In this document: positions 1-5,626 of the stretch, piece by piece | Layout of the letters: each line of letters begins with the position of its first letter | Numbering within the stretch: the first letter of the stretch is position 1 | From: Opitutia bacterium | GTDB lineage: Bacteria > Verrucomicrobiota > Verrucomicrobiia > Opitutales > UBA953 | NCBI GenBank assembly: GCA_021204635.1 | Contig: JAJPZB010000084.1 | Span: 1 to 19,624, forward strand | Reading direction: 5' to 3' | DNA: 19,624 bases | Notes under the pieces: generated by a model | The model's input: only the letters and a program-made list of their open reading frames with translations | Told to the model about the DNA's origin: nothing | Databases searched by the model: none | Program-made: the position numbers and the translations under genes

Positions 1-63
1 GCGGGAGGGGACCGCGTTAGCGGTGAGGGAGTGTGTTCGTTGGACGTCGCCTGACTCCGCTCC
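1..63. repeat. Partial hairpin-containing repeat at left edge
   Basis: The first bases (GCGGGAG) match the last bases of the perfect hairpin at the other end of the window. They are followed by a small stem-loop, ACCGC at 11-15 and GCGGT at 20-24 around a GTTA loop. The block leads straight into the CCACCACCAACCC array. I see no credible gene here. It is probably one end of a dispersed intergenic element cut by the window edge; that is inference from the shared bases and the shared order hairpin then CCACCACCAACCC. Confidence 0.4.
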
Positions 64-170
64 CCACCACCAACCCAACCGCCGCCACCAACCCTTACCA
101 CAAATCCGTGTGACAACAATGGTGGCAGCTTGGTCGCCACCACCAACCCAAATCTCGCCGCCACCAACCC
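64..170. repeat. Cluster of CCACCACCAACCC-type repeats downstream of dnaJ
   Basis: Full 13-base copies of CCACCACCAACCC lie at 64-76 and 137-149. Shorter copies ending GCCACCAACCC lie at 84-94 and 160-170. A GGTGGC at 121-126 can pair with GCCACC at 136-141. The same 13-mer or its complement recurs at 5043-5055, 5552-5564, 5591-5603 and 19554-19566, always outside genes. The block sits within 11 bp of the dnaJ stop codon, so it would form the 3' end of the chaperone transcript. I see no classical stem plus T-run terminator here. Confidence 0.7.
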
Positions 171-180
171 GAAGCGTCGG

Positions 181-1308
181 CTACTTGAAGAAGTTTTTGA
201 ATTTTTCCAACCACGATTCCGAGATTGGTTTCTCGGTGTCGCCGCAGGATTCTGCAAAGGCTTGGAGTTTTTCTCTTTGCGTGGAAGAAAGCGATTTTGG
301 CACGTCAATCTCCAAACGAACATACTGGCTGCCCTTCCCGTTGCCGCGCAGGCTCGGGATACCCATTCCGCCGAGCCGGAACACGGTGCCATTCGCGGTG
401 CCGGCGGGGACTTTCAACTCCGCCTTCCCGAAGAGCGTCGGCACGGAGATTTTCCCGCCGAGCGCGGCGAGCGTAAATTTTATCGGAATCGTGCAAGAAA
501 GATCGTTCCCGCTGCGCTCAAAAAGTTCGTGCTCGCGCACGTGAATCACGATGTAGAGGTCGCCATAGCCGCCACCGTTCGCGCCCGCATTGCCGTCGCC
601 GGAAGAGCGTAGCCGCGTGCCGGTATCGACGCCTGCGGGAATGTGCTTCGTTATCGTCCGCGTCTCGACTTCAATCCCACTGCCGCCGCATTTTTTGCAC
701 GGCTTCTCGATGACCTTGCCGGAGCCGTGGCACGTGGGGCAAGGCTGCTGCATTCTGAAAAATCCGGCGCTTCTGACGACTTGCCCGCGACCGTGGCACG
801 TGGCGCATGTCTTTTTCGCCGAGCCCGGTTCCGCGCCGCTGCCGTGGCAGGCGGTGCACTGCGCGTGGCGGCGATATTTTATCGTCTTGTCCGTCCCTGC
901 GGCGGCTTCTTCGAGTGAAATTTCCATGTCAAATCGCAAGTCGTTGCCGCGATTATCCGTTTCCTCGTCGTCTCCGCCGCCAAAAAAGTCGCTGAAAATT
1001 CCGCCCGCGCCTCCCATGTGCCCGAAAAATTCGCGGAAGACGTCCGCAGCGTCGCGATATCCGCCGCCTGCTCCCATTCCGCCGTTTTCAAACGCTGCGG
1101 CGCCGTATCTGTCGTAGGTTTGCCGCTTCTGCGGGTCGGACAAAACCTCGTATGCGTTGGAAACTTTTTTGAACATTTCCTCCGCCTCTTTGTTGCCCGG
1201 ATTTCTGTCCGGGTGGTATTTCATCGCCTGCTTGCGGTAGGCTTTTTTTATCTCGTCGGCAGTCGCGGTTTTTTCGATGCCGAGGAGTTTGTAAAAATCT
1301 TCAGCCAT
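181..1308 (-). CDS. dnaJ: Chaperone protein DnaJ (Hsp40)
   Basis: Cytoplasmic co-chaperone that delivers unfolded proteins to DnaK and stimulates its ATPase. The 375 residues show the complete family order. A J domain (about 1-70) has the catalytic HPD at 32-34. A Gly/Phe-rich linker runs to about residue 115. Next come all four zinc-binding CxxCxGxG repeats (CTACHGSG, CATCHGRG, CPTCHGSG, CKKCGGSG), then a C-terminal substrate-binding region ending in FKNFFK. The length is normal for a type I DnaJ. The ATG follows the grpE stop by 12 bp, so the two are surely co-transcribed. No Shine-Dalgarno is visible before the ATG (CTTCCTCTCCCC). It is the last gene of the cluster. The function is certain; the exact start is well supported by the MAEDFYKLLG opening. 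Confidence 0.98.
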   Translation of the reverse strand: MAEDFYKLLGIEKTATADEIKKAYRKQAMKYHPDRNPGNKEAEEMFKKVSNAYEVLSDPQKRQTYDRYGAAAFENGGMGAGGGYRDAADVFREFFGHMGGAGGIFSDFFGGGDDEETDNRGNDLRFDMEISLEEAAAGTDKTIKYRRHAQCTACHGSGAEPGSAKKTCATCHGRGQVVRSAGFFRMQQPCPTCHGSGKVIEKPCKKCGGSGIEVETRTITKHIPAGVDTGTRLRSSGDGNAGANGGGYGDLYIVIHVREHELFERSGNDLSCTIPIKFTLAALGGKISVPTLFGKAELKVPAGTANGTVFRLGGMGIPSLRGNGKGSQYVRLEIDVPKSLSSTQREKLQAFAESCGDTEKPISESWLEKFKNFFK

Positions 1309-1320
1309 GGGGAGAGGAAG

Positions 1321-2109
1321 TTATTTTTTGGGCTCGACGGCGGTTGCGATGACGACGCTTGCGGGGCGCAAGAGCCTGTCGCCGATTTTGTAGCCGACGC
1401 GCTGGATAAACAAAATGTGCTCTTCGGGGACGTCGGCGCTGGGCATGCACGAGATGGATTCGTGCTCCTGCGGGTTAAATTTGTCGCCGACTTTCGGCGT
1501 GATTTCCGTGATGCCGTGCTGCGCGAGCGCACTTTTTATCTGCGCGGAAATCATCGCGAAGCCCTCGATCAACGCCTTCGCCTCGGGGTGCGCCTTTTCG
1601 GCGGCGTCAATTCCGAGCTTGAAGTTGTCGAGGACGGGGAAAAGGTCTTTCGCCAAATCGCCCTTTGCAAAAATCATGTTTTTCGGGCGCTCGTCGTTCA
1701 CGCGACGACGATAGTTGTCAAAATCTGCGACGGCGCGGACATACGCCTCTTTCGTTTTCAAAAGGTCGGTCTGCGCCTTCAAAAGTGCGTCTGCGAGAGC
1801 CGCCAAGCGCTTGTCCTCCTCTGTCGCCACCGGCTCGTCCTTTGTTGCGGCGCCTGCGGCTTCCGCTTTGTCGCCGGTGTTGTCGCCGGCGGCGGGTTGC
1901 TCGGACGCCTCGGCATTGTTGTCGCCGGATTTTGCCTCATGCGGCGCGGCATTGTCGCAGGCATGTTCCTCTGTGGAATTTTCCGGGGTGGCGGCATTGT
2001 TGTCGCACTCCGCCTGTTCCTTGGCGCCGGCGGCATTTTCGCCGTGTTTTTTTTCTTTGTGCTCGCCGGAAATTTTGCCCGAATCGTCTTTCTTATTTTT
2101 GTGGAACAT
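1321..2109 (-). CDS. grpE: Nucleotide exchange factor GrpE with long disordered N-terminus
   Basis: GrpE releases ADP from DnaK and so resets the DnaK-DnaJ cycle. Of 262 residues, about 98-262 are the conserved part: a long alpha-helix with AVADFDNYRRRVNDER near 126-141, and the C-terminal beta-domain signature with FIQRVGYKIGDRLLRPA at 234-250. The first 95 residues are a charged, Asn/Ala/Glu-rich tail with repeated CDNNAA, CDNAAP and GDNNAE units, longer than the short tail of most GrpE proteins. I chose the ATG at 2109. An in-frame ATG at 2175 overlaps the aroB stop as ATGA and would add 22 residues. That extension is translated from AT-rich, intergenic-looking DNA that also carries a sigma-54-like promoter, so I think it is less likely. 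No Shine-Dalgarno precedes 2109. dnaJ follows after 12 bp. Confidence 0.95.
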   Translation of the reverse strand: MFHKNKKDDSGKISGEHKEKKHGENAAGAKEQAECDNNAATPENSTEEHACDNAAPHEAKSGDNNAEASEQPAAGDNTGDKAEAAGAATKDEPVATEEDKRLAALADALLKAQTDLLKTKEAYVRAVADFDNYRRRVNDERPKNMIFAKGDLAKDLFPVLDNFKLGIDAAEKAHPEAKALIEGFAMISAQIKSALAQHGITEITPKVGDKFNPQEHESISCMPSADVPEEHILFIQRVGYKIGDRLLRPASVVIATAVEPKK

Positions 2110-2119
2110 AAAATTTTTA

Positions 2120-2137
2120 TTGCAAAAAAAGTGCCAA
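2120..2137 (-). promoter_or_regulatory. Possible sigma-54 (-24/-12) promoter of grpE-dnaJ
   Basis: The minus strand reads TTGGCAC, five T, then TTGCAA. The GG and GC dinucleotides are separated by exactly 10 bases, which fits the known RpoN consensus TGGCAC-N5-TTGCW. It lies in the 62-bp gap between aroB and grpE. The predicted start of transcription would be at about 2110, one base before the preferred grpE ATG, giving a leaderless message. RpoN promoters need an upstream activator site, which would have to lie inside the 3' end of aroB; I did not identify one. The match could be chance in a T-rich stretch. Confidence 0.4.
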
Positions 2138-2171
2138 GCTCTGCGCAGCGGGCGATGTGGCGCTTTTTCGC

Positions 2172-3272
2172 TCATGACAATTCTCGCCACGTCTGCTCGA
2201 CGATGCCTGTGGGGACGCCGGAAAAAGTGAACGAATCGCCGATGCGGCGCAGCAGCACAAATCGCAGCGTGCCCGCGCGGACCTTTTTGTCTGACGCCAT
2301 CGCGGCGACGAGCGCGTCGATCGGCAGCGGCTCGCGCAACTTTGTCGGCAAGCCGTTTTCCCGCAAAAGCGCGGTGGTGCGCGCGACGACGCGGCGGGCA
2401 AACCCGAGCTCCTCGGAAATTTTTGCTGCCGCGACGAGCCCAATTGCCACACCCTCTCCGTGGCGATATTTCCCGTAGCCGGCGACCTTCTCGATGGCGT
2501 GGCAAAATGTGTGGCCGAGATTCAGTAGCGCGCGACCGTCCTCCACCGAGGTCTCGCGCTCGTCCTCCGCCACAATCTCCGCCTTTATCTCGCAACAACG
2601 GCGAATGACGCCCGGGAGCTCCGGCGAATTCCACGAGAGTTTGCCGTCCAACTCCAACTCCGCAAAAAGCTGCGCGTCGCCGAGCATTCCGTACTTGACA
2701 ACCTCCGCCATTCCTGCCGCGAACTCGCGCGGCGGGAGCGTAGAGAGCAGCCGCATGTCGGCAAAAACCGCTCGTGGCTGGTAAAACGCGCCGACGAGAT
2801 TCTTGCCCGCGCGCAGATTTATTCCGGTCTTCCCGCCGACAGAGCTGTCAACCATCGCGAGGAGCGTTGTCGGGATTTGGATAAAATCGATCCCGCGCAA
2901 AAATGTCGCCGCCACAAAGCCGGCAATGTCGCCGACGACGCCGCCACCGATTGCGAGGATTGCGCCGCTGCGATCGATTTTCGCCTCCGCGAGCGCCTCC
3001 CAAATTCGCGAGAGTTCGCCGACGGATTTCGCTTCTTCCAAACTCTCGTTCTCGCCGTCGAGCCCCAGGAATATCGTCGTGGTGGCAAATTCTTCGAGCG
3101 CGGCGAAAAGCTCGGGGTGCATGCGCGCGAGGGCGCGAAACGTGATTATCGCGAGCGGGCGGTTGTCGGCGCAGTAATTTTTTGCGACATCGACAATCTC
3201 GTCGCGGAGATTGTTGCCGATGGAAATGCTGTAGGTGCGGTCGCCGAGGGAAACTTCAATTTCGTCCATCAT
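2172..3272 (-). CDS. aroB: 3-dehydroquinate synthase
   Basis: Second step of the shikimate pathway: converts DAHP to 3-dehydroquinate using NAD and a divalent metal in the cytoplasm. The 366 residues carry the NAD-binding GGGVVGD at 109-115 and the active-site block IPTTLLAMVDSSVGGKTG at 133-150. The usual metal ligands are visible as Glu190 (GMAEVVKYG), His254 (LGHTFCHAIE) and His271 (HGEGVAIG). Length is normal. Start: two adjacent ATGs at 3272 and 3269. AGGAG at 3280-3284 sits seven bases before the first, the only convincing Shine-Dalgarno in the window. The gene begins 15 bp after the hisS stop, so they form one transcription unit. The stop overlaps an in-frame ATG of the grpE reading frame (ATGA). 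Confidence 0.97.
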   Translation of the reverse strand: MMDEIEVSLGDRTYSISIGNNLRDEIVDVAKNYCADNRPLAIITFRALARMHPELFAALEEFATTTIFLGLDGENESLEEAKSVGELSRIWEALAEAKIDRSGAILAIGGGVVGDIAGFVAATFLRGIDFIQIPTTLLAMVDSSVGGKTGINLRAGKNLVGAFYQPRAVFADMRLLSTLPPREFAAGMAEVVKYGMLGDAQLFAELELDGKLSWNSPELPGVIRRCCEIKAEIVAEDERETSVEDGRALLNLGHTFCHAIEKVAGYGKYRHGEGVAIGLVAAAKISEELGFARRVVARTTALLRENGLPTKLREPLPIDALVAAMASDKKVRAGTLRFVLLRRIGDSFTFSGVPTGIVEQTWRELS

Positions 3273-3279
3273 TTTTGCT

Positions 3280-3284
3280 CTCCT
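3280..3284 (-). promoter_or_regulatory. Shine-Dalgarno site of aroB
   Basis: AGGAG on the minus strand, seven bases before the first of two adjacent ATG codons of aroB. It favours the start at 3272. None of the other genes in this window shows a comparable site. Confidence 0.7.
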
Positions 3285-3287
3285 GCG

Positions 3288-4724
3288 TTATGCGTTTCTC
3301 TCGGCATCGTCGTCGGCATTGTTGTCGCGGGCGCCGCAGGTGCAATTGGCGCAATTGCCGTCGCCACGGCAAGCGGCGGGCGTCTCGTCAACCTCGGGCA
3401 GGCCGTTGTCGAGAATATCCATGAGCGTGCCAAAAAGATTTTTGCTCGGGAACGCGACTTCGCGCCGCTCGATCGTGTCGCGAATTTTTACCAAGCCGCA
3501 CGACACCTCGTTTGAGCCGTAGATCAGCACATAGCGCGCGCCCGATTGCTCCGCCGTCTGAATGAGTTTGCCAAATTTCCCGGACTTAAACGAATACTCT
3601 ATGCGAACCAATTTGCCGCTGCGGATATTCGAGATGTCGCGGAGCGCGGCAGCGCGATTTTCTTCCCCGAGAATGATGGCGTAAAAATCCGGCGCGAACC
3701 TGACGCGCGGCAGCAATTTCTTTTCTTCGAGAATGTTGCGCAGCGTCACATCGCCCATGCCGAAGCCGACAGCGGGAATCGCGGGTCCGCCGAGCTTTTG
3801 CACGAGTTTGTCGTAGCGCCCGCCGCCGGCGAGAGCGCGCCCCGTGCCCACGAGCTGAAACGCCTCGAAAACAAAGCCCGTGTAATACGCGAGCCCGCGA
3901 ACAATCGTCAAATCGACGCGGACAAATTGCGCCGCGTTGAGCGCCTCCAACAGCGCGAGCAAGTTTTCCCAATCCGCGAGCCTCGGCGCCAATCTCTCAT
4001 TGCCGCCAAAAAGTTCTTTCAACTGCGCAAAATTGGAAATGCCGAGAAATGCGCGAATTTTCTCGAGCGTGGCGGCGGGATCGAGCCCCGTGCCCGCAAG
4101 CGCATTCGCCATCATCTCGCTCAGCGCCTCGGGCGAAACGCGCTCGAATTTATCGACGACGGAGAGCACTTTCACCGCGAGGCTCTCGTCGGCAATGCCG
4201 ATTTCGGCGAGAAACAAAAACCAGAGCGTGCGGTCGGAAAGGCGGATGCAAAAATCCTCTTTTTCGAGCCCGAAGGCGCGGAGCGATTCCACGCAAAGCG
4301 AGATTATTTCGGCGTCTGCGGAAACGCCGGGCTCGCCGAGAATGTCGGCGTTGTATTGGTAAAATGCGCGCAGGCGCCCACGCTGCTGCTTCTCGTAGCG
4401 ATAGTTTTCGCCGATGCCAAACCACTTTATCGGTCGCCGCAACGTGCCTGCGCGGGCGGCGACGAGGCGCGCGAGAGACGGCGTCATCTCCGGTCTGAGC
4501 GAGACTTTGCGCCCGCCCTTATCCTCGAAATTGAAGAGCTGGGAAACGATTTCTTCACCGGATTTTTCCGTGAAAAGCTCGAGCGATTCGAGCACCGGCG
4601 CGTCCCATTCCTGAAACGAAAAGCTGTGCGCGACCTCGCGCCAGGTTGAAAAAGTGTAATTTCTGATTGCGCAGTCTTCCGGATAAAAATCGCGGAATCC
4701 GGGCAGTGATTTAAACGTCGCCAT
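3288..4724 (-). CDS. hisS: Histidine--tRNA ligase with Cys-rich C-terminal tail
   Basis: Class II aminoacyl-tRNA synthetase that charges tRNA-His. The 478 residues include the N-terminal LPGFRDFYPED, the class II region with RPEMTPSLARLVA (77-89), and motif 2 with RYEKQQRGRLRAFYQ (109-123). The histidine-specific RGLAYYTGF (276-284) and GGGRYDKLV (300-308) are also present. An anticodon-binding domain follows at about 340-440, which argues for HisS and against the regulatory paralogue HisZ, which lacks it. The protein is longer than the usual 420-430 residues. The last 30 or so form a tail with four cysteines spaced C452-x5-C458-x2-C461-x-C463, then an acidic ARDNNADDDAERNA. I do not know a function for this tail. 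The ATG at 4724 gives the canonical MATFKSLPGFRD opening and has no Shine-Dalgarno. aroB follows after 15 bp. Confidence 0.96.
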   Translation of the reverse strand: MATFKSLPGFRDFYPEDCAIRNYTFSTWREVAHSFSFQEWDAPVLESLELFTEKSGEEIVSQLFNFEDKGGRKVSLRPEMTPSLARLVAARAGTLRRPIKWFGIGENYRYEKQQRGRLRAFYQYNADILGEPGVSADAEIISLCVESLRAFGLEKEDFCIRLSDRTLWFLFLAEIGIADESLAVKVLSVVDKFERVSPEALSEMMANALAGTGLDPAATLEKIRAFLGISNFAQLKELFGGNERLAPRLADWENLLALLEALNAAQFVRVDLTIVRGLAYYTGFVFEAFQLVGTGRALAGGGRYDKLVQKLGGPAIPAVGFGMGDVTLRNILEEKKLLPRVRFAPDFYAIILGEENRAAALRDISNIRSGKLVRIEYSFKSGKFGKLIQTAEQSGARYVLIYGSNEVSCGLVKIRDTIERREVAFPSKNLFGTLMDILDNGLPEVDETPAACRGDGNCANCTCGARDNNADDDAERNA

Positions 4725-4777
4725 TGTCGTGTCAAAGGTTTGTTGCGAAGAAAAAGTTTGTCGCCCGTGCGAGATTT

Positions 4778-4978
4778 TTAAAACAAGTCAAGCCAAAACA
4801 GAGCGACGATTTCGAGAAACACCAAGAGGAAAACGCAGAAGAACGAGAACGCGGTGAAAGTGTCGCTCGCCGCAGGGCGGATTTTGAGCCGCTTCTTGCG
4901 CGGCGAAACGGCATTGTCGCCGCCGGATTTTTTCTCGGCGGGCAAGGTGCTGCCCTGCTGCGTTGTCTGCGTGTTCAT
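4778..4978 (-). CDS. Small single-pass membrane protein upstream of hisS
   Basis: I do not recognise a named family. The 66 residues consist of a polar N-terminus (1-25), a basic patch PRKKRLKIR (26-34), and a very hydrophobic C-terminal segment from about 42 to 63 (FTAFSFFCVFLLVFLEIVALFW) ending in LDLF. The positive patch just before the helix predicts an N-in orientation, with the short C-terminus outside or at the membrane face. The N-terminal GGDNAVSP is encoded by a shortened form of the GACAACAATGCC motif found in grpE and hisS. It precedes hisS by 53 bp on the same strand and is probably the first gene of the cluster. The compact, clean TM segment and the basic flank suggest a real gene; the role is unknown. 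Confidence 0.7.
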   Translation of the reverse strand: MNTQTTQQGSTLPAEKKSGGDNAVSPRKKRLKIRPAASDTFTAFSFFCVFLLVFLEIVALFWLDLF

Positions 4979-4988
4979 CGGAGGCGCG

Positions 4989-5017
4989 ATTTAATCAAAG
5001 CGCACGCAAAATCACAA
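4989..5017 (-). promoter_or_regulatory. Weak candidate promoter for the membrane protein-hisS cluster
   Basis: On the minus strand TTGTGA (5012-5017) and TTAAAT (4989-4994) are separated by 17 bases. Each matches four of six positions of the bacterial -35 and -10 consensus. The expected start would be only a few bases before the ATG at 4978, so the message would be nearly leaderless. Position and spacing fit; the match is weak. Confidence 0.25.
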
Positions 5018-5042
5018 AAGGAAATTTCGTGCCGCGGCAATC

Positions 5043-5093
5043 GGGTTGGTGGTGGGATTTAGGTTGGTGGCGAAATGGCTTGGTGGTGGCGAC
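5043..5093. repeat. GGTTGGTGG repeat cluster upstream of the hisS cluster
   Basis: Three related units are present: GGGTTGGTGGTGG at 5043-5055, GGTTGGTGGCG at 5062-5072 and TTGGTGGTGGCGAC at 5080-5093. They are spaced about 18-19 bp and are the reverse complement of the CCACCACCAACCC units at the left edge. They lie between the terminator of the zinc-finger gene and the start of the hisS cluster. Confidence 0.7.
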
Positions 5094-5101
5094 GAACAAA
5101 A

Positions 5102-5132
5102 TCCCGCCGCAGATGAGCGACCTGCGGCGGGA
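5102..5132 (-). terminator. Rho-independent terminator of the zinc-finger gene
   Basis: An 11-bp perfect stem (TCCCGCCGCAG at 5102-5112, CTGCGGCGGGA at 5122-5132) encloses a nine-base loop. On the minus strand it is followed directly by TTTTGTT. It lies 36 bases beyond the stop of the gene ending at 5169 and separates that gene from the hisS cluster. A smaller GTTAT/ATAAC stem at 5137-5150 precedes it. Confidence 0.85.
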
Positions 5133-5168
5133 CCCCGTTATCCCGATAACCATACAACAAATCCGCCG

Positions 5169-5396
5169 TCAGAGCGCCGGTTCGCAGTGCCCCAACGGCG
5201 AGCGTTTGCACGGTGTGATAGTCAGTGTCTTTATGGTCGAAAATTTTCTGCCGCAGTGCTTGCAGGTGTACCATGATTTTTCCGAACTTTCGTAAAGTTC
5301 ATGGTGCTTTGAAGGCGAGCGCTGGCAGTAAGACACGCTCAACGACCTGATCGACGTGAATTTCGTGCCACAGTGCCTGCAGTAGTAGTTTTCCAT
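5169..5396 (-). CDS. Tandem CCCH-type zinc-finger miniprotein
   Basis: 75 residues made of two copies of one unit. In each, C-x2-C-G, then KF, then L, C, K/QRSP and H recur at fixed positions: C6, C9, C24, H31 and C45, C48, C63, H70. Both copies share the spacing C-x2-C-x14-C-x6-H and are offset by 39 residues. A linker LYESSEKSWYTC joins them and the protein ends HCEPAL. The residues are right for two metal sites, most likely zinc, but the spacing is not that of classical C2H2 fingers. The general pattern (CG-KF-SI-L-C-R-P, H-EPAL end) resembles small uncharacterised proteins I recall from gut Bacteroidetes and relatives; I cannot check this. It seems to be a single-gene unit with its own terminator. 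The local base composition looks somewhat less GC-rich than its neighbours by eye, which would fit transfer. Nucleic acid binding is possible but unproven. Confidence 0.85.
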   Translation of the reverse strand: MENYYCRHCGTKFTSIRSLSVSYCQRSPSKHHELYESSEKSWYTCKHCGRKFSTIKTLTITPCKRSPLGHCEPAL

Positions 5397-5526
5397 GTTG
5401 GTAAAAAGGTAATTAGCTATGCGCCCAATTTAGCACTGTTTCCGCGAAAAAATAGGACGTGATTTGTACACAAATTTTGCCCCCACTGTTATCTCGTGTA
5501 GATTGAGGCTCTGTTGTAGGAGTTTG
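5397..5526. other. Intergenic region upstream of the zinc-finger gene
   Basis: AT-richer DNA between the zinc-finger start and the compound inverted repeat. It should hold the promoter of the zinc-finger gene on the minus strand, but I find no convincing -35/-10 pair and no Shine-Dalgarno (ACCTTTTTACCAAC before the ATG). The only structured site is the inverted repeat ATTTGT-AC-ACAAAT at 5462-5475, about 65 bp before the start codon, which could be an operator. Confidence 0.4.
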
Positions 5527-5532
5527 TGCCGG

Positions 5533-5623
5533 CGGGTTGGTGGTGAATATTGGGTTGGTGGTGGGGCTAAGTCGCGGCGACTCATAGTCGCCACCACCAA
5601 CCCAAAATTCCACCACCGACCCG
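5533..5623. repeat. Compound inverted repeat of TTGGTGGTGG units
   Basis: The left arm holds two GGGTTGGTGGTG units (5534-5545, 5552-5563) separated by AATATT. The right arm holds the complement: CCACCACCAACCC (5591-5603) and CCACCACCGACCC (5610-5622) separated by AAAATT. The arms are nearly fully complementary over about 34 bases. The centre contains a second hairpin, GGCGACT (5576-5582), CAT, AGTCGCC (5586-5592), and an alternative stem AGTCGC (5570-5575) with GCGACT (5577-5582). It begins 4 bp after the ribF stop on the minus strand, so it will fold at the 3' end of the ribF message. There is no T-run after it, so stabilisation or a mobile origin is as likely as termination. Confidence 0.8.
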
Positions 5624-5626
5624 GCT

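Noticed and set aside
64..170. CRISPR-like array
   Set aside because: The repeat units are only 11-16 bp and low in complexity. Spacing is short and irregular, and no cas gene is nearby.
2110..2175. GrpE start at 2175 coupled to the aroB stop
   Set aside because: ATGA overlap makes it possible, but the 22 added residues derive from AT-rich promoter-like DNA and do not look like protein. It is kept as an alternative in the grpE entry.
1018..2478. 486-residue open frame on the plus strand
   Set aside because: It lies antisense to dnaJ, grpE and aroB, all of which have clear family motifs. Its translation is Arg/Val-rich with no recognisable domain, a typical GC-rich shadow.
3288..4724. HisZ (ATP phosphoribosyltransferase regulatory subunit) instead of HisS
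   Set aside because: The complete catalytic motifs and the C-terminal anticodon-binding domain are present, and HisZ lacks the latter.
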